Source: Castanea sativa
Taxonomy: Eukaryota > Streptophyta > Magnoliopsida > Fagales > Fagaceae
Length of the DNA: 64,000 bases
Direction: 5' to 3'
Assembly (NCBI RefSeq): GCF_040712315.1
Contig: NC_134022.1
Coordinates: 2,232,001-2,296,000 of the forward strand
The notes under the pieces are model-generated. The model ran no database searches, was not told where the DNA came from, and saw only the letters and a list, made by a program, of their open reading frames with translations. A program made the translations under genes and the position numbers. Each line of letters begins with the position of its first letter. Positions within the stretch are counted from its first letter, which is position 1. Below are positions 12,257 to 22,931 of the stretch, one piece after another.

Positions 12257-12511
12257 CTAACCTACAAATGACGGATAAAAAACCCTAAGACTCTAGGTCT
12301 ACACTGACGACAAACAAGCGAACGGAATAAATAAAGAGAAAAACTTGAGTTAAGGGAAAGAATACTCACTGTTGACAGAATGAAAAGGATGACGGGAGTC
12401 TAAAAAGCATGGTAGATCAAAATCAACAAGGTGACAGCCCGAGAAGAGTGAACGGAAGTGCTCTGATCAACAAAAATTTCTCCAAAATGTGAAAATGAAA
12501 GGGAACAACAA

Positions 12512-12520
12512 CATATATAG
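12512..12520 (-). promoter_or_regulatory. TATA-like box of the antisense gene
   Basis: On the minus strand this reads CTATATATG, about 255 bp upstream of the ATG at 12256 and upstream of the probable 5' UTR intron. It fits an independent antisense promoter. Seen only as a motif. Confidence 0.4.
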
Positions 12521-12529
12521 GGGGAACGG

Positions 12530-13327
12530 CGCGGAAGACGAAGGGACGCTTCGGTTCAAGCAAACAACCATTAAAAGCTCGACACGTGTCCCTACCATAT
12601 TAATGACCCTAGACTAGCCTGTCAATCAACACACGCTTCTTAAGGATAGAGGCATACCGTCACTTCATGGATCTGTGAGAAGCGACGGATCCATGGAGTG
12701 AGAAGGTAGCTGAAAAGGGTAAAAGTAAAGTGGACGGTCAGAACTTGCAAAACCCACAATGGGATGACAGATTAAGTCATGCAATGACAAATCCCATAAA
12801 CAGCAGATGGATAGTGTGTTGGGACGGATCACCTCTAGTGTACAAGAGATTCCAAGAAGGACAGGTCGCCTGAAAAGGACAGATAGCCCCCTAGACGGAC
12901 ACTGAGGTCGACGAGACCAAACACACATGGTGATGACATGGCTTACGTGATTTCCAAGGACATTTCGAATAATAATGACTTGTGAACCACGCTTAATCCT
13001 AGTCAATAAACCCTTATATGGAAAGGGTCCCTAAAATCACGTGCATTTATGAAGATCTTCTTTACAAGGAAATATTCATCTTCTCTAAGGAACCAAGGTC
13101 GGTTCCTCATCACTATAAAAAGGCCATGACTTACAAAAACAGGTACGCATAATTCATCCCAGCTCTGGCACTCTAGAGTTGTGACAATCTCTTTAACTTA
13201 ACCTTCGAAGGATATTTGGCTAGTACCACACCGGTACCCTCTTGAGGTCTTTTTCTTTCTTGGTGTTGTGCAGGTGTTGTCGTGAGCAAGTGAGAACTGT
13301 GTAGCCTACTGACAATTTTCGGCATCA
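12530..13327 (+). repeat. LTR-like 3' end of the Gypsy fragment
   Basis: GC-richer sequence with a plus-strand TATA box CTATAAAAAGG near 13111-13121, then R/U5-like sequence ending near ttttcggcatcatca. The position downstream of the antisense gene matches the 3' LTR position in the complete element. The 5' edge could not be fixed because no second LTR is present to compare. Confidence 0.45.
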
Positions 13328-13330
13328 TCA

Positions 13331-14088
13331 CCTTTCATGGAAACAAACTTCTGATCTACATATATGATCCCTTATCAAGCTATCCTTGCATATGCATGAT
13401 AGCCTTTGCAAGAGAAATATGGTTGTTTTAGTTGATTTTTGTGGTATGTTTTTAACATACTAGAAGCATATATACTCATTTTGGTTTGTATTTGAGAAGT
13501 ACACTCAAAATTGGATATGGCCCTATTGACAACCATTATCATTTACTTTGGTTCTTTTACGTTTCCAGTCCCCCTCCCCCCCCCCCCCCCTTTTCTCTCC
13601 CCCTCCTCTAATTATCTCAGAATTGATTTCAATTATGAAGAATTTTCTGATTACCTATCTCCCACAGTTTCTTTTCCGTGCAATGCTTTTGAGTGCTAAA
13701 GCATTGGGTAGAGCCCATGATGATCTCATTTATTCAAAGGCAAAGGCATTGTCATAACCTTGTGTCATAACTATCTGTTGTTCACCATCTTTCATTTTGG
13801 CAAAAAACTTCATCATCATACAATGCTGTTATTACCCTAATATGTGCTTTTGTTTATTGTTTTTTTCCCCCTAATATTGTTCTCTCTTTTTTAGGGCTCT
13901 GCTAAAAAATTCTGAAGTATGATGAAAATCTCTTTTGGATAGTATTTTGGATAATATACTGCACAGTTAATGGATAGCATTTTAGACATTATTGCACAAT
14001 GGAGGAACATCTTAGATAGTATTTTTGACTTGATAATTTTTTAAATAGTATAACTGAAAATTTGGACAAGTGATTGCATAGCCAATGT
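13331..14088. other. Intergenic with poly-C tract
   Basis: No gene seen. A C-rich run lies at 13570-13590. The two overlapping plus-strand frames here are short and proline/serine-rich because of that run. Confidence 0.5.
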
Positions 14089-14407
14089 TGTGGGGCTTGC
14101 TTTCAAAAGTACAAATATAAGAAAACCAATTGTGAAATTTTCTTTATGTTTAATAATATGAATCTTAATTAATTGGTACAACAAGAAAAACTGTATAATT
14201 AGGATTTGATTTTGAAAACCAATAATATATATTATATTATTTACTCCAAAACGAAGCCAAAAAGGGGGCATGCAATATATGTATCTATATAGCCTAAGGA
14301 TAGGTACAAAAGGATTCATTTTGGATACAAAGGAATAACCTCTCATATGCCAATGCCATCTTTCGTGCAGTAAACATGGAAGTTGCATATTCACGACATG
14401 CCGGTCC
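14089..14407 (-). pseudogene. Detached 3' end of the GT4 glycosyltransferase gene
   Basis: This stretch matches the last codons and 3' flank of the intact GT4 gene at 25.4-26.9 kb. On the minus strand the frame from about 14406 reads GPACREYATSMFTARK...CTYP and stops at 14294-14296, followed by the same 3' UTR (tagtttttcttgttgtacc). Only about 37 codons remain. The match breaks abruptly at 14407 after ccggtcct. It lies about 11 kb from the parent and is a dispersed gene fragment with no function as it stands. Confidence 0.85.
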
Positions 14408-15219
14408 TATTTTTTAATTCAATTTTAATATGATTTAAAATTGAATAAATTACCAAAACCCAAAAAAAAAATTAAACTTGAATATCTAAAATATTTGAAA
14501 TGTTTGGTTCCTTTGAAACCCCAATTCTCATGGCAGAGGAGATATTGTTGATGAGTTGTCACAGTGGTTATTAAATTGAGATCAAGACCTCGTGCACACT
14601 AAAAGCACTCACAAATTATTAGTATTTATTTATCTACTGATTTTATTCCCAAAAATATTCCATTAATTAAATTTCAATCACATGGATTTCTCACTCAGAA
14701 AATCCTTCAAATCCCACAACTTGTTCCAAGGGGAAGAGGGACTGGATTGCTTGACGTTGATGACAACTTCATGTGAAGGAATTTAGAGTTGGGCTTTGAG
14801 TTATTTGGTTACAAGGTTTTATTATACACTTACACATGTAGGAAATTGCAGACTACAAACATAAATTGTTGACTGTGTTTGATTGTTCTGGTACAGCTGT
14901 TTAAGAAAAGGAACAGGTTCTATTGTAAAAACTTTTTACATAAATAAAAATTATGTCACAAACGCTTTTTTGACGTTGTAACAAAGAAATAAGAGATTAA
15001 GGAAACCACAAACATGGTTATTAGCAACATGATCTTGCCAATTTTTGAATGGATCGGGCTAATACCCATGTACAATGACAATAATAATGATACACATGAG
15101 AGTTACAAAACAGAGATGAACAATGGCAATTAAGATCATAAAATGTGAAATTTATTGATAAAAACCTTAAATGATTTGATAAGAATACATGCACTGAACC
15201 AAAAGAAAACTTAGAAATC
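14408..15219. other. Intergenic, no gene seen
   Basis: AT-rich. The part at 14452-14500 (attaccaaaaccc...attaaactt) resembles 17916-17960. The part just left of 15220 should hold the 3' UTR of the neprosin-domain exon. Confidence 0.45.
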
Positions 15220-15597
15220 TTAATACCCTGTATAACCACCCACACCCCCAAACAATATTAGGTGTTGAAAATCAGCTGCACCTGTTATTCCTTCATCAAG
15301 AACTTCATAATATGGTATGATGTCAGAAAGTTTTTCGGTATCAACAGCGTTCACAACATAATCAGTCTCATTAATTGTTTTAATTTGCTTGCAATATGCA
15401 TCATATTTGATGTCGTGTTGTAAGTTTCTATCAGAGCCCATGGGAGGGCTAGGCACATCTGGAGGACTAAAAACCTCTCCTCCCCATTCAACGTAATTAG
15501 CACCGTCTCCTAAAGCAGTGAATACATTTTTTGGCCAAAATCCGATTACAGTTTCATCTTGACCAAATTTTAGAAACCAGTTTCCATTGCTAGAATC
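15220..15597 (-). CDS. Last exon of a neprosin (DUF239) domain protein
   Basis: The minus-strand exon starts at 15597 directly after a good acceptor (pyrimidine tract, then gaatgatag) and ends with a stop at 15220. It gives 125 residues in one open frame. The hallmarks of the neprosin C-terminal half are present in order: NWFLKFGQDE, IGFWPKNVFTALGDGANYVE, WGGEVFSPP, SPPMGSDRN and an ending HLILFGGVGG. Neprosins are secreted glutamic proline-specific peptidases, and many plant members are uncharacterised. Upstream exons with the signal peptide and the activation domain were not found in the next several kb, which hold repeats and transposons. The gene is therefore either broken (an orphan exon) or has a very long intron. 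Confidence 0.7.
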   Translation of the reverse strand, partial: DSSNGNWFLKFGQDETVIGFWPKNVFTALGDGANYVEWGGEVFSPPDVPSPPMGSDRNLQHDIKYDAYCKQIKTINETDYVVNAVDTEKLSDIIPYYEVLDEGITGAADFQHLILFGGVGGYTGY

Positions 15598-15647
15598 CTA
15601 TCATTCAAGAGAAAAAACACAAACACAGGAAGTAAGAACTAATTTTG

Positions 15648-15837
15648 AGTAATGCTACAGACATAAACTATTTTACAACATTTTTACAAACTACTGATGT
15701 GGCAAATTCTTATTAGTTCTAATATGGGCCCATCATTAATATCACATTTTTACTTACAATGACTATTTGGAAAATGCTAAAGCCACATCAATAGTTTGTA
15801 AAAATGTTGTAAAATAGTTTGTTTCTGTAGCATTACT
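15648..15837. mobile_element. MITE beside the neprosin-domain exon
   Basis: The two ends are inverted copies of about 60 bp: left agtaatgctacag...aaactattttacaac, and the right end the same on the other strand, sharing ctacaga, tttacaacatttttacaaa and gatgtggc. The element lies about 50 bp upstream of the exon's acceptor, so it is probably intronic. The exact target duplication could not be decided because of the surrounding T runs. Confidence 0.75.
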
Positions 15838-17636
15838 TTTTAATTTTTATGGAGATTAGGTGTCTTGCATTTAACTCCAATCTTTATTTAGAAACTCTCA
15901 CCATGACATAAATAGTTATATTATTTACGTAAATAACTGGGTTATAGTTCCCATTGATATTGATATATCTTTGGTGTCTTTGTATCCCCTTATAAGAAGT
16001 GATGCAACTTCCTATAAAATTTGTAGTGACTATCTAGAGTACTCATGAAACTGAGATTAGGTAGAAGGTCGAAATCTGTCAACTAAAAAGCTCACGTGAA
16101 CACCTTGATTGTTATGTATGAGCAATTATTCTTTATTTCTGTAAATAGTCACAATTCAAGTCTAAGACCATTATATACACACAGACATTAAATTTAGTTG
16201 TTTTACCATTTTGTATGCATGTACACATTAAATTTAGTTTTTCTTGTCATTTGTATTTTGCTTCATATTCCTGTAAAAATAAACATATTTTTTATGGAAA
16301 AAATAAACACATTATTATCCTTCTAAGAAGAAATATCGCGTTGGCACATTTTAATATTAATTTCAAATAAATTGTTAAATTCTCATTATAATGAAATTTA
16401 TTTGTTGTGAACTTTTTGGTAAATAAAAAGATGTAAGTTTTAATTTTTATGGAGAGTTAGTGTCTTGCATTTAACTCCAATCTTTATCTTAGAAACTCTC
16501 ACAATGTTATCTCATCCCCCTTCCCCTATATATGAGTGTGTGTGTGTGTGTGTGTGTTTCTCAAAAAAAAAAAAAAAACTCTCACAATAACATAAACATT
16601 TATATTATTTATGTGAATAAATGGGGTATAATTCCCATTAGTATTGATATATCTTTGGTGTCTTTGTAGCCCCCTTATAGGAAGTGGTGCCGCTTCCTCT
16701 GAAATTTGGAGTGATTATCTAGAGCAATCATGAAACTAAGATTAGATACAAGGCCGAAACCTACCAATTTAAAAGGCTCATGTTAACACCTTGATTGTTA
16801 TGTGTGAGCAATTATTCTTTATTTTCCTAAGTTGTCATAGTTCAAGTCTGAAACCATTATATACACACACACATTAAATTTAGTTGTCCTATCATTTGTA
16901 TACATGCACACATTAAATTTTGTTGTTCTATCATTTGTATTTCACTTCATAATCCTATAAAAATAACATTTTATCATTCTCCTATGAAAGAAATGTCATG
17001 TTGGCACATTTAAATATTAATTATAAATAATTTTTTTTAAGAAACAATTATAAAGAAATTTTTAAATTCTCATTATAATGAAATTTATTTGTTGTGAATT
17101 TTGTGGTAAATAAAAAGGTATAAGTTTTAATTTTTATGGACATTTGGTGTCTTGCATTTAACTCCAATCTTTATTTAGAAACTCTCACCGTGAGACAAAT
17201 AGGTATATTATTTATGTGAATAAATAGGTTATAATTCCCATTAGTATTGACATATCTTTGGTGTCTTTGTAGCCCACTTATAGGAAGTGGTGCCAATTCT
17301 TATAAAATTTGGAGTGATTATCTAGAGCACTCATGAAACCAAGATTCGGCACAAGGCCGAAACCTGCCAACTTAAAAGGTTCATGTTAACACCTTGATTG
17401 TTATGTGTGAGCGGTTATTCTTTATTTCCCTAAGTAACCACAATTCAAGTCTAAGAACATTATATACACACACACATTAAATTTAGTCGCTCTGTCATGT
17501 GTATACATGCACACATTAAATTTAGTTGTTATGTCTTTTACATTTCACTTCATATTCCTATAAAAATAAACATTTATTATCCTTCTATGAAAGAAATATC
17601 ACGTTGGCACATTTTAATATTAATTATAAAAAATTA
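15838..17636. repeat. Three direct copies of a 600-690-bp unit
   Basis: Units start at about 15841, 16441 and 17128 with taatttttatgg and tgtcttgcatttaactcc. All run through atatctttggtgtctttgt, ttaacaccttgattgttatg and acacattaaatttagttgt. The copies are clearly diverged but collinear. No open frame or RNA gene is recognisable. They lie upstream of the neprosin-domain exon and may be intronic. Confidence 0.85.
16506..16575 (+). mobile_element. Tiny poly-A-tailed insertion with 13-bp TSD
   Basis: The second repeat unit contains about 70 bp absent from the other two. It ends in an A run and is flanked by AAACTCTCACAAT on both sides (16493-16505 and 16576-16588). It contains a (TG)n run. This is the structure of a strongly 5'-truncated SINE or LINE insertion. 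Confidence 0.65.
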
Positions 17637-17647
17637 ACCATTTATAC

Positions 17648-17687
17648 TTTCTCTCTCTCTCTCTCTCTCTTCCCCCCCCCCCCCCTA
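17648..17687. repeat. (CT)n plus poly-C microsatellite
   Basis: A CT dinucleotide run followed by a run of about 14 C. Confidence 0.9.
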
Positions 17688-17928
17688 TTAGATATTTAAC
17701 TTTGACAATAAATCAATTGAACTGTAATCTTCAAATGAAGTGCACAACTTTTAAGTAATTTTCTTTCCTTGAAGATGCTATTGAAAACTGAAAAGTGAAC
17801 TAATGTTGCAGAGGGAAAAAAATGAAATAGTTTTCGTAAGGAAAGAAAAACATAGAAACCCAAAACCAGATTAACAAAAATTAAACCTAAGAAAACCCAA
17901 AATCTGCACCAAACAAAATTACCAAAAC

Positions 17929-17981
17929 CCACAAAAAATTAAACTTAAATATCGAAAATATTTAAGTTTAATTTTTTGTGG
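17929..17981. repeat. Perfect 24-bp hairpin with 5-nt loop
   Basis: The left arm 17929-17952 (ccacaaaaaattaaactt...) and the right arm 17958-17981 are exact reverse complements. The loop is cgaaa. It is AT-rich with no terminator or miRNA context that I can see. The left arm resembles sequence near 14452-14490. Confidence 0.9.
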
Positions 17982-18193
17982 TATAAACCCTATGTTACAA
18001 TTATCCATAATCAATTAACCATAACATGAGTATATATATGAGGATAAACCTTAGACTACTAGTACAAGTAGGAGACTTGGCTTACATAGATAAGTGTGAA
18101 CTTAGGCCTACACTATGGGCTAATATATCTTTAATAAAGTATATGGTTGGGAAGAACTAAATCCTCACTCAAAATATATGTAAAAAGTAGTTA

Positions 18194-18196
<3 letters not shown>

Positions 18197-18240
<44 letters not shown>
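18197..18240. repeat. (TC)n microsatellite
   Basis: Uninterrupted TC run of about 44 bp. Confidence 0.95.
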
Positions 18241-18245
<5 letters not shown>

Positions 18246-19144
18246 GCTTTATTTTTTGGTGTGGATACAAGTACATCTTCTTGTTACACGCACACAATTT
18301 GTTTGATCAAATAGCTAAAAAGCCCATTTGGATTGAGTATCACTTATAACTCAAATCTCATAACTTAAATTCAATTCCCATAACTCATTTCTCTAACTTT
18401 ATTTTTTCACTTACTTCAGAATTAACTTGTTTGGTTTAATTTCTTGGTGCACATCTCTTCTTTGTAACTCAAATTTTTGTATAAAGTGGTGGGGCCTATT
18501 GAAACCCATAACTCAAAACTCAAAAACATCCAAATTGTGTTTTCAGTTTCCATGACTTAAACTCAAATTTTTGAGATTTGATTTATGGAAACTTAACTCA
18601 AAAATCAGTCTAAACAAGTTGAGTTTTGGTAGGCCCCACAATTTTTGAGTTTTAAGTGATGAAAATTGGGAGGAAATTTGCAATTTAACACGATTCTTGA
18701 AGTATTTTCTATAGTATTCTCGTTTTTAAAACTATTTTGTAAACTAGCATTTCGAGTTTGGTTGAAAAGACTCAACCTTTTAAGTTTTGAGTTCCAGTGG
18801 TGGCATGTAATGGATGTGGAACAATTTATCCATGTGGAACCCAAGTAGGAGAAACTCGAGTTCCATATAAGTAGATCCGGATTTGAAGAAGAAGAAGAAG
18901 AACGCTGGAACTTGAGTCCTTATTCCACATTAGCTTACCACTACTTGCAACTCGAGTATTAGAGACTCAAGCTCTACATTCAACTCAAGTCTTAGAGTCT
19001 CGATGTGCTAATTTGCTAAGTAGTTTTGCAAACTATACAATTAATTAAAATATTCCAAAAATAATGTTAAATGCAAAAATATCCGCGAAAACTATCAAAG
19101 ATTTGGTAAAACTGGTTTCATTGAATTAACTCACAACTGATTAC
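18241..19144. other. Intergenic, repeat-like, no gene seen
   Basis: 18300-18660 contains many forms of ctcaaa/tttgag in both orientations (tttttgagatttg, aactcaaaaatca) and could be a decayed inverted-repeat element. I could not fix its ends. 18860-19010 has several ctcgag/cttgagt motifs of unknown origin. Confidence 0.35.
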
Positions 19145-19686
19145 ATGGTTTGTAAATTGAACGAGTCTCTATATGGACTTCAGCAAGCCTCGAGACAATG
19201 GTTTGCTAAGTTCTCCAACACTTTGGTACAATTGTGGTTTATTCAATCTAAATTAGACTACTCTCTTTTTACAAGACAGCAAGGACATTCATTCTTGATT
19301 CTTTTAGTTTATGTGGATGATGTCTTAATAGCTAGTAATGATAAAGGAGAGTTAGATCAGTTTAAGTTGTTGCTAGATCAAAGGTTTAAGCTCAAGGACT
19401 TAGGTGAACGCTTTCTTGGATTAGAAGTTGCTAGATCAGATCAGGGGATAACACTTGGTCAAAGAAAGTACACTCTTGAATTCTTGAATGATGCTGGCCT
19501 ACTTGGTTGCAAACCTGTTAAGATACATAAGTTGAGTCAGTATATGGCTAAACCAAGAAAGTCTCATCTGGATGCACTGCATAGAATTCTGCGGTACTTG
19601 AAAAATGAACCAGGGAAAGGGCTTCTGTTTTCTTCCAATACTGAAATTCATGTCAAAGGCTTTGTTGATTCTAACTGGGCATCAAG
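19145..19686 (+). pseudogene. Copia reverse transcriptase/RNase H fragment
   Basis: The frame encodes Ty1/copia RT motifs: [18 protein letters not shown], then [12 protein letters not shown] (catalytic YVDD), [17 protein letters not shown] and CKPVK. It then jumps to [19 protein letters not shown] and ends at FVDSNWASS, the start of the RNase H. The jump from CKPVK to LSQYM is an internal in-frame deletion of the usual P-x-D-Y-R-x-L-x-G segment. Gag, protease, integrase and the rest of RNase H are missing. The open frame simply survives by chance. Confidence 0.85.
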
Positions 19687-19990
19687 CTCTGATACCATAT
19701 CAAAGATATTGAACACACGTGCTACACTAATCGTAATTAACATACACGCGTGTAAAAACTAATAACAAAAACAATAACAGAGTCAACTACAAGTCGTATA
19801 GGTATTTGTCTAACGACAGCTACTGTCGTTTTGTCTCTGGTATAGAAATACTGCTGCTCTTCGTCTCTGGTATAGAAGCACTGCTGCTCTTGTCACCTCT
19901 CTAATTTCTTCTTATCTTGATAAAAACTGAGTTATATATTAATCCAAACACGTGTTTTGGGAGAACGTTTTTGACACCGACCAGGTTGAC
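19687..19990 (-). mobile_element. Inverted Copia PBS and probable LTR remnant
   Basis: At 19687-19699 the minus strand reads TGGTATCAGAGCT, the initiator-tRNA-Met primer binding site of Copia elements, exactly where the plus-strand Copia frame breaks off. The minus-strand sequence preceding it (caatatctttgata, with a TATA-like taatatataac further up) looks like an LTR. Two copies of a 30-bp unit, gtctctggtatagaa..., lie at about 19832-19892. This looks like a second Copia piece in reverse orientation. The end of the LTR was not found. Confidence 0.5.
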
Positions 19991-20353
19991 AAATGTGAGG
20001 TTTCAAAGGAATTCAGCTGGGTGTGATGAATAGGAGCAGTATAAATACATTAAGGTTTTCTGAGATACAATGTGAGCTTGAGGTGACCCATGATAGGGGC
20101 GGTGGTGGATCCGCTAGTGATTGTTAACCCATCACTAGTTTCGGAATGGGATAAAAAAAAAGTTTAGCAAATTCTTAGCTTAGGTGTCTCTTTTGAGGAG
20201 AAAGCTATGAAGTTACTCCCAGATATTGAACATAGATGGAGAAACAAAGCTGGCCTGACACTCGGCTTTTAAAGAAATCAGAGAAAGAGAACCACAAAAT
20301 CTGGCTGTTTCCATTTCTGTTTCTGTGAATTACCCCGAAAAAAGTGTCACAAA
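19991..20353. other. Intergenic, no gene seen
   Basis: Mixed sequence with no recognised motif. Confidence 0.4.
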
Positions 20354-20361
20354 CAATGTGT

Positions 20362-21164
20362 AAAGGGGCGGAGTTAAGTACAAGGGTGGGGGGCCATTCC
20401 CCCCATTTTGTTTGTTTTTTATATATATATAATTATTTTAATGTTTTTAATATTTAGTCTACAAAAATAAGAGTTGCCTCCAAATATTTGAATTAGTTCA
20501 ATGATGTTCTTAAAAAAAATAATTGGTTTAATAGTTATAGAGATATAACTTTATTTTTCATAATTCTATTTTTTATTGTAAAATGCGCTCTTATATCTGT
20601 TAAATATTTGATAAAATTTGGCATCAAACATGTTTGAATCTATATTTTTCAACCCATTATGTGGCGATTAACAAGTCATTGACTCATTAAAAAAAATTGC
20701 CACTAAAACTACACATAAAATGTGTCTTTAGTTACCACATAATAAGTCAGAGCAAGATAGTTTCAAATATATTTAAAGCCTAATTTATTCCACCAAGTTT
20801 TGGGTCATATATGTTTTTGAGAATTTCATTAGTTGAATTGAAAGATTTTTTACTTACTTTAATATAAAATTTGATAATTTGTATTTAAAATGAAATTTTT
20901 TAAGAATTTCACAATAAAAATGGAAAAATTGAATTTTATTTTATAAAAGTTTGCCATCGAACATAATTTTGATTGAAAGTACTAAACTTTTATTTAAAGG
21001 CTTTTTTGGTGTGTGTATATAAATAACTTATCTAATAAAAAAGTGTATGTATATATAATAAAAAAGCATGTGTGTATATATATGTGTGTGTAGAGTTTGT
21101 TTTGATAGATATATTAGTATCACAACTTTGCCCCCTAAACAAAAATTCCTGGTATCGCCCCTTT
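20362..21164. mobile_element. Non-autonomous hAT-like element
   Basis: The ends AAAGGGGCGGAG and, inverted, AAAGGGGCGATA form a short terminal inverted repeat, followed inside by G-rich (ggtggggggcca) and C-rich (tttgccccct) sub-ends. The flanks CAATGTGT (20354-20361) and TTATGTGT (21165-21172) agree at 6 of 8 positions, like a decayed 8-bp duplication. The interior is AT-rich and non-coding. Confidence 0.55.
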
Positions 21165-21284
21165 TTATGTGTTGATAAATTTGGAGATGTTGTTTGTTTG
21201 TTTGCAAGAGACAAACAAGAGTGGTGGAATGGAAAGGAAATGAAATGATAGAAGAAGCAGATGGTTTTATTTATTTGAGCTTTT

Positions 21285-22931
21285 TTGCGATTGGTTGGCA
21301 GGGAATTGCATGGTGTTTATAATTATGAGAAGATTCCAAACAGTAACCTGCACCAGAAACTCATGCCTCGAATGTTATCAGACCATTTTCCAGTCTTGTT
21401 ATGTGGCTCCGACAGAAGGATTGATTGGTGGAGGCAATACAATAATCAGGTTCAGGGGTTCCCTAGTTTTATCTTGGCTCAAAAGCTGAAAGTGTTGAAG
21501 AACGATTTGAGTGTATTTGGAATAAAGAGGTCTTTGGAGACGTGCGGGTGAAAAAAGAAAAAAAAAATCTTGTTGCGGGAGGTTACTCTTCTAGATAGTT
21601 TGCAGGAGGTGAGAAGTTTAACAAGTGGGAAATTCTTAGGAGGGAGGCAGTCAAAGCTGATTTAGAAACCGTTTTGCTTATGGAGGAGATTAGTTGGCGA
21701 CAGAATTCACGAGCTGTGTACATTAAGGAAGGTGACAGGAATATGCTTCTTTTTTTTTTTTACAGATTGGCTAATTCACACAGGAGGAACAATTTCATTG
21801 GTAGTCTTCAGGTGGGGGATAGCATTTCAGTTGACCAAGAGGAGATTCAGAATAGTTTTGAGCAGTACTTTAGTGACTTATTCAAGGAACCTCAATCTTG
21901 GCATCCTAAACTAGATGGAATTCAGTTGACATGTTGGAAGATGGAGAAGCAATAGCGATAGAGAATTTATTCACAGAAGAAAAGGTGTTTCAAGCTTTAT
22001 ACTCTGTCTCTGTTTTGGAAGAATCATTGGGATGGTAATAGTTCCTTTCAAGATAGACATCCGGAGTTGTTTAGATTTACTAGAGACAAAGATGCTCGAG
22101 TCTGACTGTATGGAATGGGTACATGGCAAGGCACACTGGAGACCTATTTTTATTCAAGATGTTCAAGATTAGGAGTTGGAGTCTATGACTCAGTTTTTAG
22201 ATGATTTGTATGCTGCACAGGTTGGTTCATCTGGTGGTGTTAAGCTGGTTTGGCTCCCTTCCACCAACAAAGGGTTTCAAATCAAGAGTTATTACACAGT
22301 GATCAATACTAGAGCAGCTCATACTCTTAATTTTCCTTGGAAGTGTGTCTGGAGAGGTATTTCCCCACCTTGTATCCGTATTTGTCTGGGAGGCAACACT
22401 GGGAAAATTTCTAATGGCAAAAAAACTCTATAAAAGGGGTATTGTAATCGCGGATTGGTGTTGTCCCATTGTTCAATTGCCTATGATTTGTTGGTTTTTT
22501 TTTTTTTTTCTTCTGTTTCATCAGGATTGCTTGGGTCATGCCAAATTCAGTCAAGTCTATGATGGAGTCTTGAAGTGGAATAATGGGGTGTCGTAGGTAT
22601 GGAACTGTATGGCGGGCAGGGCCAGCCTGTATTCTATGGTGCATTTAGAGAGAGAAATCTATGGATATTTGTGGAGAAGAAGCTGTCTATACCAAATCTC
22701 ATGTTTCTTTTCTTGAAAACTCTCTTTGAATGGGTGACACACTCTTTTTACTATCTCAGCCTTTTTTCTTATGGAGTTTTTCGACTCATTGTACTTGTAT
22801 CACTAATCTTATAGGTTCCTTTTCTATCTTTTCTATCTTTTGTTTCTTTCTATTTTTTAAATCTCGGAATACTTCCAATATACGCTTTTCCAAATTTAAT
22901 AATTTACAATTTCTTATCAAAAAAAAAAAAA
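21285..22931 (+). pseudogene. LINE remnant with internal deletion and A tail
   Basis: Plus-strand blocks of a plant L1 ORF2 appear in order. The endonuclease end (RMLSDHFPVLLCG) is followed by the linker into RT (EEISWRQNSRAVYIKEGDRN, RLANSHRRNNFIGSL). After about 21955 it jumps to zf-RVT sequence (GFQIKSYYTVI, FPWKCVWRGISPP, FVWEATLGKF). The C-terminal part ends near 22810 and an A run closes it at 22919-22931. Most of the RT domain is deleted and several frameshifts and T-run expansions are present (21750, 22497). No target duplication was found, so the 5' edge is approximate. Confidence 0.75.

Larger units (their letters stand above)
10733..13330 (+). mobile_element. 3' part of a Gypsy-type element carrying an antisense gene
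   Basis: This block has higher GC than its surroundings. It contains a minus-strand two-exon gene related to the antisense gene of the complete Gypsy element at 29.66-40.97 kb, followed by LTR-like sequence with a plus-strand TATA box. By analogy with that element the fragment is on the plus strand and lacks its 5' LTR, gag and pol. The left boundary is uncertain and no target duplication was found. It may be a truncated copy or a non-autonomous derivative. Confidence 0.6.

Noticed and set aside
13511..13757. Two overlapping Pro/Ser-rich frames
   Set aside because: Produced by the poly-C tract; no start context or domain.
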